Positions 7,739 through 16,330 of a stretch of 56,323 nucleotides of DNA are shown in pieces (within the stretch, counting starts at the first letter, position 1; each line of letters starts with the position of its first letter). The notes under the pieces were generated by a model. It saw nothing but the letters and a program-made list of their open reading frames with translations, did not search any database and had not been told where the DNA came from. A program made the translations under genes and the position numbers. Source of the stretch: Paludibacteraceae bacterium (GTDB lineage: Bacteria > Bacteroidota > Bacteroidia > Bacteroidales > Paludibacteraceae); assembly GCA_017550335.1 (NCBI GenBank), contig JAFZPM010000002.1, forward strand, positions 1-56,323. Direction: 5' to 3'.

Positions 7739-9493
7739 ATGAAAAGAAGATTTTTTATATGTAGTGTGGGAAGACCAGGGGATGGTTATGATGAAGAGAA
7801 CCTAAAAAGGTGCATAGATAATAATGGTCATTTTATGCATCAAGACACACAGCATAAAGGAGTATTTGATGAAGTTTCAAAAAACGATGTGACAATATTA
7901 AAATACAATGATAAATTTGTTGCTTATGGTTTAGTTAATCGAACAGACTCTTCCGACAATGTCAAGTTGAAAGATTGGAATTACGCTATATATGTTGATA
8001 GATGGTTTTTTTTCGATGAACAACAAAAAGAAAATGGAATAAATCGGAATGGCGTTCAAGAAGCAGTTGTGAAAGGAGACCAATATGCTACAATTAAAGA
8101 GATAAAACAAGAATTTGCACTCGAAAAAATCGAGGAAATAAAAAAAGACACTGAATTATTTAAAACCTTAAAACAAGAATTTGAAATGGGTGCTAACGTT
8201 ATAGACATCTGTAACCTATTAGAAGCAAATCACAACTTAATCCTTACGGGAGCTCCTGGCACAGGTAAAACCTATTTAGCAAAACAAATAGCCAAAGCAA
8301 TGGGATGTTCCGAAAATGAAATAGGCTTTGTACAATTTCACCCTTCATACGACTATACTGATTTTGTGGAGGGTTTACGACCTAAACAAAATGACAACGG
8401 AAATGTTGTCTTTGAGCGAAAAGATGGTGTGTTTAAAAAATTCTGTAAAAAGGCGATTTCTTCTCAAAAACAAAACAATGTTGATAATTTCAACGAAGTA
8501 TGGGATAGATTAGTAAATTCACTTAATGAAAATGATTCCATTGATATTCCTTTTATAAGCAATAAGAGCAAAACATTCAGAGTCGAACTTAACGAGTATG
8601 GCACTGGATTAGCTAATAGAACATATCAAAATGATGATTATCAAAAAGGCGAATGGATAAAGGGACAATCAAAATTCTTCAGTAAAGAACAACTTTACAA
8701 TATTTATCGTGGGATGTCTGGCGTCCCAAGCGGTGGACATGATAACTACAGAAAAGCGGTAGTCAACTACATGAAAGAGAATCTGGGATTAAAAAACTAT
8801 CAGGCTGGAACTATTATTAAAAATAAGGCTTCTTTTGTCTTCATCATCGACGAAATCAACCGTGGTGAAATATCCAAAATATTCGGAGAGTTATTCTTCT
8901 CAATTGACCCAGGATACCGCGGCACAGATGGAAAAGTTAAAACTCAATATCAAAATCTTATAGAAGAAGACGACGAGTTTTTCGATGGTTTCTACGTCCC
9001 TGAAAACGTCTATATCATCGGCACCATGAACGATATCGACCGTAGCGTGGAGAGCATGGATTTCGCCTTTCGTAGGAGATTCGCCTTTAAGGAGGTAACC
9101 GCAAAAGATTCTCAAGCAATGCTTGATACCGAAAAAGCTTGGGGGAAAGACAATAATGAGAATTCATTGAAGCCAGATGATAATACTATTGTTGAGATAA
9201 AAAATAGGATGAATAAACTCAACAATGTTATATGGCACAAACCCGCAAACGGAGAAAGTGAAAAGGATAAATCCATTGAAGGCCTTTCTTCTGCCTACCA
9301 TATCGGTGCAAGCTACTTCCTGAAATTAAAAAATTACAGGAATGATGATGGAAGCTTTGATTACGATAAGTTGTGGGAATATCACTTAGAAGGTTTGCTG
9401 TTTGAATATTTACGTGGAACTACAGACCTTTCCCATAAAATGAAAGGCTTGGCAACTGCATACGAATATACAAAAGCAGATAAGTATGAATAG
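7739..9493 (+). CDS. mcrB: McrB-type GTPase subunit of a type IV restriction system
   Basis: This is the motor subunit that, with McrC, recognises and cuts modified foreign DNA. It has 584 residues. Residues 1-120 form a small domain (FVAYGLVNR, NYAIYVDRWFFF) that looks like a PUA/EVE-type modified-base reader; this is inference. The AAA+ GTPase core has Walker A GAPGTGKT at 171-178, FVHPSYDY-like FVQFHPSYDYTDFVEGL, Walker B FVFIIDEINRG near 366, and TMNDIDRS near 429, the equivalent of the McrB TMNTADRS motif. FAFRRRF supplies the arginine finger. The last 8 bp overlap mcrC, so the two are translationally coupled. Base composition is A+T-rich compared with the window's housekeeping genes, consistent with transfer. 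Confidence 0.93.
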   Translation: MKRRFFICSVGRPGDGYDEENLKRCIDNNGHFMHQDTQHKGVFDEVSKNDVTILKYNDKFVAYGLVNRTDSSDNVKLKDWNYAIYVDRWFFFDEQQKENGINRNGVQEAVVKGDQYATIKEIKQEFALEKIEEIKKDTELFKTLKQEFEMGANVIDICNLLEANHNLILTGAPGTGKTYLAKQIAKAMGCSENEIGFVQFHPSYDYTDFVEGLRPKQNDNGNVVFERKDGVFKKFCKKAISSQKQNNVDNFNEVWDRLVNSLNENDSIDIPFISNKSKTFRVELNEYGTGLANRTYQNDDYQKGEWIKGQSKFFSKEQLYNIYRGMSGVPSGGHDNYRKAVVNYMKENLGLKNYQAGTIIKNKASFVFIIDEINRGEISKIFGELFFSIDPGYRGTDGKVKTQYQNLIEEDDEFFDGFYVPENVYIIGTMNDIDRSVESMDFAFRRRFAFKEVTAKDSQAMLDTEKAWGKDNNENSLKPDDNTIVEIKNRMNKLNNVIWHKPANGESEKDKSIEGLSSAYHIGASYFLKLKNYRNDDGSFDYDKLWEYHLEGLLFEYLRGTTDLSHKMKGLATAYEYTKADKYE

Positions 9494-10916
9494 TATTTGG
9501 ATAACAGATAATCATAAAGCCATTACAATAGATAGCATTCCTCATTCCCATTATCGATGTGATATTGTTGATAAAGAGAAATCCATATCTGATATTCAAA
9601 AGATTGCCAACATTCAAATAAATGAATTAAAGCTTGATGACTGCCCTAATCTTTTGGTCTTCCCCCGTGATTTGAATCATTATGGCGACGATATAAGTGA
9701 AGGCCATATCCTCGAATTGCAGGGCGACCAAATCATTACGGGCAATATCATGGGCTTCATCGGAGTCAACGACACGCAGATAGACATCCGCTCACGTTTC
9801 GCAAAAGAGGATGGGAACGACTATTTCCTGCATTATATGTTGCAAAGAGTATTCGCTATCAACTTGTTCGACATCAAACATACCACCGACAAAGAACAGG
9901 TGTTCGATTTCCTGCTCTATCTATTCCCTTACTTCCTGCAAAAGGCGTTGGGCCAAGGCCTCTACAAAAAGTACCGCCGGTTTGAGTACAACGACGCCAA
10001 TATCCGTGGACCGATCGATGTGAGCCGGCATATCCGCCAGAACATTCCTTTTCGGGGCACCGTGTCCTATTCCACAAGGGAACATAGCTACGACAACGAG
10101 GTGACACAGCTGATTCGCCACACGATAGAGTACATCAAGACGAAAGCCCATGGCGCACATATTCTGAGCAATAACAAAGAGACGAAAGAGGCTGTCAGCC
10201 AAATCGTTATGGCCACACAAACCTATAACATCCGGGAGCGTCAGAAGGTGATCAACCAGAATCTCCGACCCGTCAGACATCCCTACTACTCAGCCTATAC
10301 GGAACTGCAAAAGATTTGTCTGCAAATCCTTCGCCACGAATCCCTCAAGTACGGGCAGGAGAAGGACAAGGTCTATGGTATCCTGTTCGATGGCGCATGG
10401 TTGTGGGAGGAGTATTTGGACACGATACTAAAAACAGAAGGGTTCAAACATCCTGAAAATAAAAAACAAAAAGGAGGATTCCGTATGTTTCTGGATGATA
10501 AAGAGGATGAAAGCATAAGTAAAAACAGCCGTCGGTTATACCCTGATTTTTACAAGGATGATTTTATCCTTGATGCAAAATACAAGCATTTGAATTCTGG
10601 AGTGGGACGTGAAGATTTGTATCAAGTAGTAACATACATGTATTGCAAATCTGCTAAACATGGTGGTTATCTTTATCCAGACGAAGGAAGTGGGCAAGTT
10701 TGCAGCTATCAACTTGCAGGATATAATGGATATATGCATCTATTACCCTTCAAAGTGCCTCAGAACTCAGAGAATTATGACAAATTCATTGAGTTGATTG
10801 GAAAAGAAGAAGAATACATTAAAGATAAAATTAACGAAAAAACAGATAGCCCATGCTCACCTACCTCCCCAACACCACCCACTACACCGCCCTCCTCTCC
10901 CGCATCCAATCCGTGA
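9486..10916 (+). CDS. mcrC: McrC-type nuclease subunit
   Basis: A 476-residue partner of McrB. The N-terminal part (LLVFPRDLNHYGDD, GFIGVNDTQIDIRSRF) is typical of McrC. The PD-(D/E)XK nuclease site is seen as Pro353-Asp354 and Asp363-Ala364-Lys365 (YPDFYKDDFILDAKY), followed by a conserved QVVTYMY helix. The protein should dock on the McrB ring and supply the cut. The start overlaps the mcrB stop. The C-terminal tail is a low-complexity Ser/Thr/Pro stretch that exists only because the reading frame runs through the beginning of the next gene (64 bp overlap). The nuclease core appears complete and active. Confidence 0.93.
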   Translation: MNSIWITDNHKAITIDSIPHSHYRCDIVDKEKSISDIQKIANIQINELKLDDCPNLLVFPRDLNHYGDDISEGHILELQGDQIITGNIMGFIGVNDTQIDIRSRFAKEDGNDYFLHYMLQRVFAINLFDIKHTTDKEQVFDFLLYLFPYFLQKALGQGLYKKYRRFEYNDANIRGPIDVSRHIRQNIPFRGTVSYSTREHSYDNEVTQLIRHTIEYIKTKAHGAHILSNNKETKEAVSQIVMATQTYNIRERQKVINQNLRPVRHPYYSAYTELQKICLQILRHESLKYGQEKDKVYGILFDGAWLWEEYLDTILKTEGFKHPENKKQKGGFRMFLDDKEDESISKNSRRLYPDFYKDDFILDAKYKHLNSGVGREDLYQVVTYMYCKSAKHGGYLYPDEGSGQVCSYQLAGYNGYMHLLPFKVPQNSENYDKFIELIGKEEEYIKDKINEKTDSPCSPTSPTPPTTPPSSPASNP

Positions 10917-11365
10917 AGCACACGCTATGGATTGGCACTGCCGATATCAAGGACCTCTATGTGGAGATGGGCAAAGAGAAGAAACCGTTTCTGGCTCTGC
11001 TTGCCGCACTCATCCGGCGTGGCGTAGAGATAAGGCTTATCCATGCGAAAGAGCCGGGACCGAACTTCCGTGAGGATTTTGATAAATACCCCGTGCTATT
11101 TAGCCGGCTGGAGCGAGTGCTGTGCCCAAGAGTCCACTTCAAGATGTTCGTATTCGACTGCAAAGAGGTTTACGTGGGAAGCGCCAACCTCACAGGCGCT
11201 GGCATCGGCATGAAAGCCGAAACAACACGCAACTTCGAGGCCGGAATCCTGACCGACGACCCACAAATCGTCGAACAGGCCATGAACCAGTTTGACGAAG
11301 TGTGGATGGGGAAACACTGCAAATCATGCAGGCGTAGGGAGTATTGCGGGGATCCTATTGTGTGA
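10853..11365 (+). CDS. single-HKD phospholipase D-family nuclease-like protein
   Basis: A 170-residue protein of the phospholipase D superfamily. It has one HKD motif, His95-x-Lys97-x4-Asp102, followed by VYVGSANLTGAG, as in PLD-type nucleases such as Nuc or BfiI; with a single motif it would act as a dimer. The C-terminus has a Cys-rich end (CKSCRRREYC), perhaps a metal site. The gene overlaps mcrC by 64 bp in another frame, so it belongs to the same operon. PLD proteins occur in other defence systems (DrmC of DISARM), which supports a role in restriction here. No membrane segment or signal peptide is seen. Confidence 0.85.
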   Translation: MLTYLPNTTHYTALLSRIQSVKHTLWIGTADIKDLYVEMGKEKKPFLALLAALIRRGVEIRLIHAKEPGPNFREDFDKYPVLFSRLERVLCPRVHFKMFVFDCKEVYVGSANLTGAGIGMKAETTRNFEAGILTDDPQIVEQAMNQFDEVWMGKHCKSCRRREYCGDPIV

Positions 11366-11426
11366 TTCTTAGGAGAAAATAGGGAAGTTTAGCGTCGCCA
11401 CACGTATGAAATCGTCCGAAAATAGA

Positions 11427-11490
11427 TTGAAAATTCGCAGTAGTATTGCACATTTTCATTGAAAATTCGCAGTAGTGTTGCGAATTTTCG
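11427..11490. repeat. two tandem 32-bp palindromic repeats
   Basis: Units start at 11427 and 11459. The second has perfect 11-bp arms, GAAAATTCGCA (11461-11471) and TGCGAATTTTC (11479-11489), with a 7-nt loop. The first has the same left arm and a right arm with two changes. They could be RNA hairpins ending the operon or paired protein sites. Confidence 0.9.
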
Positions 11491-11609
11491 ATCAAATAGG
11501 CTCAAAAAATAATGGAAAAATGCGCTAAATGACGAATAAATTCATAATATACTCATTTTCAGTAAAGTACAAGCATATTTTACATTTTTATTGGGGAACC
11601 AAGAGAATT

Positions 11610-11663
11610 TTGAAACGTTAGTTCGACGTAGTCAATTTTGAAACGTTAGTTCGACGTAGTCAA
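11610..11663. repeat. dispersed 26-bp repeat, two tandem copies
   Basis: The element TTGAAACGTTAGTTCGACGT plus AGTCAA occurs at 11610-11635 and 11638-11663. The same element, with A or T at the ninth base, occurs at 62-87 and 202-227 in the tandem array at the window start. Confidence 0.95.
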
Positions 11664-11762
11664 TTATGAATTGCGTTATGTTTTTCCAATATGCTTTTTA
11701 TACCTTTGGTGACGCATTCCGCACAAACGATTTCCCCAGCGATCGGCGAATAGGTTCTTGCG

Positions 11763-12542
11763 ATGGCTGGGAAGAGACGAATGGATAGAACCTATAAAAC
11801 AAAGTCACTACGAATGTCCAACATATTCATCTCCCGCATCACCAACACCCACGTTCCGTGTGAAAACGATGGGTATCCCTTCTCCATCCCTGCGATAAAA
11901 GCGCTGAAAACCATGGAGTTCACCTCCGATGTGACCTACCTCATCGGGGAGAACGGTAGCGGTAAATCCACCCTGATGGAGGCGATCGCCGTGAACTTAG
12001 GGATGAACGCGGAGGGGGGCGGACAGAACTTCCGCTTCAGCACCAAGGAGACCCACTCGAACCTTCATGAATCGCTACGCTTGGGCAAGACACCCTACCG
12101 CCTGAGCGATATGTTTTTCTACCGGGCGGAGAGTTTCTACAATGCGATCTCCTACCTCGAGAGCCTGGATGATGACCCTTTCCGTTCGTACGGAGGCGTG
12201 AGCCTGCACGAATACAGCCATGGCGAGGGGATGGTCCTCTTCTTTGAGAATAGGCTGAGGCGTGGTTTCTATATGTTCGATGAGCCGGAAGCCGCCTTGT
12301 CGTACCAGAACCAACTGCGCTTCCTGGTTTGGATGAAGCGTGCCGTGGATGCGGGCAGCCAGCTGATCGTCAGCACCCACTCGCCCGTGCTCCTCGCCTA
12401 CCCCAAGGCGGTGATCTACCACCTCAGCGAAGAGGGCATACGGAAGACTACCTACGAAGAGAGTTACCTCTACAACGATATGCGCTCCTTCATCGACAAT
12501 GTGCCTTTGGTGCAGAGGGAACTGGGTTTGTTGGATAAATGA
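11763..12542 (+). CDS. small ABC-type ATPase (AAA_21-like, COG3910-type)
   Basis: A predicted ATPase of up to 259 residues with the layout of a stand-alone ABC ATPase: Walker A IGENGSGKST at about 62-71, a signature-like SHGEGMVLFFENRL, Walker B MFDEPEAALS and the H-loop STHSPVLLAYP. It has no membrane segments and no transporter partner. A second ATG at 11814 would give 242 residues starting MSNIFISRI, which fits the usual length of the family better, so the true start is uncertain. Such ATPases occur in defence islands (for example as OLD-like or Septu-type partners), but also alone; no nuclease domain is fused here. Confidence 0.85.
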   Translation: MAGKRRMDRTYKTKSLRMSNIFISRITNTHVPCENDGYPFSIPAIKALKTMEFTSDVTYLIGENGSGKSTLMEAIAVNLGMNAEGGGQNFRFSTKETHSNLHESLRLGKTPYRLSDMFFYRAESFYNAISYLESLDDDPFRSYGGVSLHEYSHGEGMVLFFENRLRRGFYMFDEPEAALSYQNQLRFLVWMKRAVDAGSQLIVSTHSPVLLAYPKAVIYHLSEEGIRKTTYEESYLYNDMRSFIDNVPLVQRELGLLDK

Positions 12543-12582
12543 TGATTGATTGATGCCCTACGGAAAGTGTGGGGCAATGGGC

Positions 12583-13779
12583 TTAGAGACGGTCGAAAAG
12601 GGTCTCGAACTGTTTTGCCTGCGCCTGTCGCGTGAATAACTCCTTTTGCGCCAGGTCCACTTCTTGGTGCGTATACTTACATGTTTTCCATTGCTGGTAA
12701 TTGTCGAGGATGAAGGCCTTCACCTCTTCGACGGTGGAGGCGGCGATGCCCGCACGGGTCTTCTGGATGGTTTCGGCAAGGCAATCCTCGTCGCTGCGTA
12801 CGCAAAGCACAGGCTTCTCACAGCCTAACGCTTCGTAGAACTTGGTCGTCATGATGCCATGGGGACCGTCCGCCGTCGCCTTGTTGGAGAGTACCAACGC
12901 AATGGAGGAGCGGTTGAGCACCTCCGGCATCTTATCGGCGGAGATGGTGCCATGCACCTCGTTGTAGGCCGTGACGCCATAGGCCTGCGCCATCGTTTCC
13001 ACGTCCGCCTTGCTGTCATTGTCCACATACCAGCGGAGAACGAGGTCGTTAGCGAACGCTTTATCCGCCACGAGATCCCGCACCGCCTGAAACAGAAGGC
13101 TGGGGTCCCGGAGGCTCAGGTCGAGCAGCCTGCCGGTATAAGTGATGGCGAATTTGTCGGTAGGGATAGGCTGGAAGGAGAAGAGGTCGCGGTCGTAGCC
13201 GTTGAAGACCAGCTCGACGTTGGGCTGGATCTCCCGCAGCGTCTTCACGTGCCAAGGAGAGACCGTCGTCACGAGCTGCGCCTTGCGGAGTACCCTGTCG
13301 CGCCGCCACTGGTTGAGCCAGCGGAGCTTGAAGAACTGCCTGATCTTTTCCAACCCATGCGGACGGGCGTTCTGCTCCATGATATCCCTTAGATCGACGA
13401 GCAAAGGGATATGAAGACGTTGTGCGATCTTCTTTCCGCAAAGCAACGGGAAGATGTAGTAGCTGGTGCAGAAGACGAGGTCGAAGCGCTCCCCCTGGAT
13501 GCGGCGCATGGCCTCCCTGTAGAGTTTGCGGTCGCTACGGCTGAAGAGGTAGTCGCCAGCCGTTTGCAATGCTTGGATCCATGGTTTGTCGGAGGTCAGG
13601 GGGATGGTATGGAGGACCATGTTTTCACGGTCGATATGGATCGGCCAAGAGGTCTTCGTCGAGGCTCTTGTGATGACCGTCACCTCAAAATCCGCCCGCA
13701 GATGCTTGCATAGATTGCCTACGCGGGGGGCGAAATCAGGGGGGAAAGCGTCACATACGATCAATATTCTCTTTGCCAT
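12583..13779 (-). CDS. glycosyltransferase family 4 protein
   Basis: A 398-residue GT-B fold glycosyltransferase. The N-terminal part has the typical ILIVCDAFPPDFAPRVGN opening, and the C-terminal half has VFNGYDRDLF, ITYTGRL and a donor-binding region EALGCEKPVLC. It probably adds a sugar to a lipid-linked or surface polysaccharide in the cytoplasm; donor and acceptor are not known. It is the last gene of a three-gene minus-strand cluster with the UDP-GlcNAc 2-epimerase 30 bp upstream. It faces the ATPase gene tail to tail. Confidence 0.88.
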   Translation of the reverse strand: MAKRILIVCDAFPPDFAPRVGNLCKHLRADFEVTVITRASTKTSWPIHIDRENMVLHTIPLTSDKPWIQALQTAGDYLFSRSDRKLYREAMRRIQGERFDLVFCTSYYIFPLLCGKKIAQRLHIPLLVDLRDIMEQNARPHGLEKIRQFFKLRWLNQWRRDRVLRKAQLVTTVSPWHVKTLREIQPNVELVFNGYDRDLFSFQPIPTDKFAITYTGRLLDLSLRDPSLLFQAVRDLVADKAFANDLVLRWYVDNDSKADVETMAQAYGVTAYNEVHGTISADKMPEVLNRSSIALVLSNKATADGPHGIMTTKFYEALGCEKPVLCVRSDEDCLAETIQKTRAGIAASTVEEVKAFILDNYQQWKTCKYTHQEVDLAQKELFTRQAQAKQFETLFDRL

Positions 13780-13809
13780 GGCTCGATACTATCTGAACGC
13801 AAAAATAGT

Positions 13810-14901
13810 TTATTTGTTGAAATCGGAGCAGAGCACTTGAATGATTTTTTGCGCGCTGTCACCGCTCCCGTAATCCTTGATGGGTTGGCGGCTGAAATCG
13901 TGGTGGATCGCCTCCTTTATCCTCTCCTTATCGGTTCGCGCAAGGATGTTCCAGCCTGCCGTCACGGTCTCGATCCACTCCGTCTCGTTCCGCAGCGTGA
14001 CGCAAGGCGTTTGGTGGAAGTAGGCCTCCTTTTGGATGCCGCCGGAGTCCGTGAGGATGAGGGCAGCCGATTTCTCCAGCATGATCATGTCCAGGTAGTT
14101 GGCTGGCTCGATGATCATCAGGTGCTCGTTCTTGTCGCACAGCACCTGTAGATTAGGGTGTTGTTGGATGAACGAGCGGGTATGCGGGTGGAGGGGCAGG
14201 ACGATCTTCCGGTCCGGCCCAGCTATTTCGTTGAAGGCGGAGAGGATGTTGGAGAGGTTCTCCTCTTGGATGTTCTCCGCACGGTGGATCGTCGCGAGGT
14301 AGAAGCCCTTTTTAGGGAGATTCAGCCTTTCGCAAACGTCAGAGGTGCGTTCCGCCGTCTCGCCGAAGAGGAGGGCGGTGTCGTACATCACATCGCCCAC
14401 TTGGTATATATTACCTGTAATATGTTCATTATGAAGGTTTTTGACAGCCGTCTCGGTAGGACAGAAAAGCCAATGGGAACGTTTGTCCGTCTCGATGCGG
14501 TTGTGCTCCTCGGGCATGCGGTTGTTGAAGCTCCTTAGGCCCGCCTCGATGTGGGCGATAGGGAAGTTCCGCTGCTCCGCAGCCAATGCGCCGGCGAGGG
14601 TGGAGTTGGTGTCTCCGTAGAGGATGACGCAGTCGAAGGATTCGTCGCCGATGGCCTTGAGTATCTTTTCGGAGAGAGGTTCCGGAGCCGTCGCGGAGCC
14701 ATCCAGCAACCAGGTCGGACGAGGGATGGAGAGGTCATTGAAGAAGATCTGGCTCATGTTATGGTCGTAGTGTTGGCCGGTGTGGAGGATCTTCTCCTCC
14801 ATGGCGGTTCCGTGCCGCTCATTGTGCAAGCGGATGGCTCTGCTCACTACGGTCGCCTTGATGAATTGTGGGCGGGCACCTATGATCGTCAGTATCTTCA
14901 T
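13810..14901 (-). CDS. wecB: non-hydrolysing UDP-N-acetylglucosamine 2-epimerase
   Basis: This enzyme interconverts UDP-GlcNAc and UDP-ManNAc for surface polysaccharide synthesis. It has 363 residues, the normal length. Recognisable segments are the opening ILTIIGARPQFIKA, HTGQHYD, YGDTNSTLAGALAA, HIEAGLRSF, RMPEEHNR, TIHRAENI, and the donor-site LTDSGGIQKEA. All expected catalytic residues seem present. The start ATG overlaps the stop of the deacetylase-like gene by four bases (ATGA), indicating translational coupling. Confidence 0.95.
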   Translation of the reverse strand: MKILTIIGARPQFIKATVVSRAIRLHNERHGTAMEEKILHTGQHYDHNMSQIFFNDLSIPRPTWLLDGSATAPEPLSEKILKAIGDESFDCVILYGDTNSTLAGALAAEQRNFPIAHIEAGLRSFNNRMPEEHNRIETDKRSHWLFCPTETAVKNLHNEHITGNIYQVGDVMYDTALLFGETAERTSDVCERLNLPKKGFYLATIHRAENIQEENLSNILSAFNEIAGPDRKIVLPLHPHTRSFIQQHPNLQVLCDKNEHLMIIEPANYLDMIMLEKSAALILTDSGGIQKEAYFHQTPCVTLRNETEWIETVTAGWNILARTDKERIKEAIHHDFSRQPIKDYGSGDSAQKIIQVLCSDFNK

Positions 14902-16181
14902 TTGCTTAGTTCCTCGATGATTGTTTGGTATAAAGATGGATGATATCCTCCCTCTACGGACGAGAAGACCGTGTTATGCCAGAGCAGTACCACCTCTCCA
15001 TGGTGTTTTCGTATCTGTGCGAGGAGGGTGAGAAGGGTGTTCGTCGCCTCCTCCTCCGTCAGGTTCATGTAGTAGTTATTGCTGAGGGAGCAGTCCATCG
15101 CCACCAGCGGGTGCAACCGCAGGCTGGTCACGCGTCTGCTTCGGGGGTCGATCCATCTCACGCATCGGGAGGTGCCTAGGCGGAACCCCACGGTGTCGGC
15201 ATAGCCCATCGTGAAGTCATCGTGGATGCCTGCGTCTATAAGTACATTGAAATCAGACGGTTGCAACGATCGTAGGAAATGCCAGCGGTTCAGCGATATT
15301 GGGCAGTCGATAGCCTCCTCCAACTGTTTTTTCTCTTGGGGGATGGTCTCCGTGTGCTCGCCCGAGTGGTAGCTCGTGTGCAGTCCGAAGAGCGCATGGT
15401 TCTCCTTCAGGAGGGAATGGAGCCGCTTGAAATCCTTCCCCGCAAGGGAGTAGCTGGGCAGGTCATTGGCATGTTGCCGGATGGCCGATTTCACGAAATA
15501 AATCGATTGCGCACCCCGCACCTTTTTGTCCATCTCGATGATCCAAGGGAAGGTGTAGGCGGGGTCGTTCACCAAGCGGAGAGGAGCCTTGAGGACATTT
15601 TTCAGTCCGGGGAAGGAGGTCAGGTTCCTTTTTATTCCGCCCAAGAAACCCCTTGGGTTACGGTAGTAGGCGATTCTGTCGATATCGTGTGTGAGATATA
15701 TCTGCTCATACCCTGGGGAAGGGAAGGAGACGGAAGCGGATTCGGAGAGCCAGCCCAACAGCAGAAGGCTATATTCATCCAAGATGGGGCGGAGGAGGAA
15801 GCCCGCCCGGTAAGGCAAGGACTCTCTGCCCGAGAACCTTCCGTGGGCGTCGCGGTGCCGGTCAGGGTGAAGGTACTCCTCGTATCGTGAGATGAGGAAG
15901 TAGGCGCTTGCGACGAGGTCCGCATGGACGACCTTTGTGGAGCAGATTTGCTCAATCTCAGGTGAGCCGAACAGGATGGGTGTATCCCCTATGGTAGGCA
16001 GGGGAAGCGAGGGCTCTGACTGAGGAGTCCCGTACACCTCATCATCGAAGAAAGGCGAAGGAAGGATGACCACGTCATATTGCGGGAATAGTGCGGTGTC
16101 ACGGGTATATCCCACGCGGCACAGCAAGTCGTCGTTGCCATGCAGCAGAAAGCGGATAATATATTCTATCGTCTCTCTCAT
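14898..16181 (-). CDS. polysaccharide deacetylase-like protein (CE4-related)
   Basis: A 427-residue protein similar to the CE4-like deacetylase family encoded in Bacteroidetes polysaccharide clusters. The NodB-type core appears in the second half: IYLTHDIDR (Asp of the catalytic motif), FGLHTSYHSG (His pair) and RWHFLRS; VVLLWHN lies at the end. The first 170 residues form a family-specific N-terminal region. The ATG at 16181 is preferred to a TTG three codons upstream. No signal peptide is seen, so it may act in the cytoplasm or be released another way. It is the first gene of the cluster with wecB and the GT4 gene. Confidence 0.8.
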   Translation of the reverse strand: MRETIEYIIRFLLHGNDDLLCRVGYTRDTALFPQYDVVILPSPFFDDEVYGTPQSEPSLPLPTIGDTPILFGSPEIEQICSTKVVHADLVASAYFLISRYEEYLHPDRHRDAHGRFSGRESLPYRAGFLLRPILDEYSLLLLGWLSESASVSFPSPGYEQIYLTHDIDRIAYYRNPRGFLGGIKRNLTSFPGLKNVLKAPLRLVNDPAYTFPWIIEMDKKVRGAQSIYFVKSAIRQHANDLPSYSLAGKDFKRLHSLLKENHALFGLHTSYHSGEHTETIPQEKKQLEEAIDCPISLNRWHFLRSLQPSDFNVLIDAGIHDDFTMGYADTVGFRLGTSRCVRWIDPRSRRVTSLRLHPLVAMDCSLSNNYYMNLTEEEATNTLLTLLAQIRKHHGEVVLLWHNTVFSSVEGGYHPSLYQTIIEELSK

Positions 16182-16330
16182 TACCCACAAAGGTAATACA
16201 TAGAAGAATTATGAATTATGAATTATGAATTAAAAATTGCGGATAGGAGAGACCGGCTACCCTATTCCACCACTTTGCCACCGGGGATATCAGCATGCGG
16301 AACAGGATAAGCGAGAAGCATGTCCGCACA

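Larger units (their letters stand above)
11366..11762. other. intergenic region after the McrBC operon
   Basis: No gene is seen in these 400 bp. They hold two tandem palindromes (11427-11490), two tandem copies of the TTGAAACG element (11610-11663) and a possible -7 element TACCTTTG at 11701-11708 for the next gene. No clear U-tract terminator follows the PLD gene. Confidence 0.7.

Noticed and set aside
11427..11490. CRISPR-like repeats
   Set aside because: Only two adjacent copies with no spacer between them, and no cas gene in the window.
4667..12542. A DISARM or BREX system
   Set aside because: The PLD and ATPase genes recall them, but no methyltransferase, DrmA/DrmB, PglZ or Lon-like gene is present.
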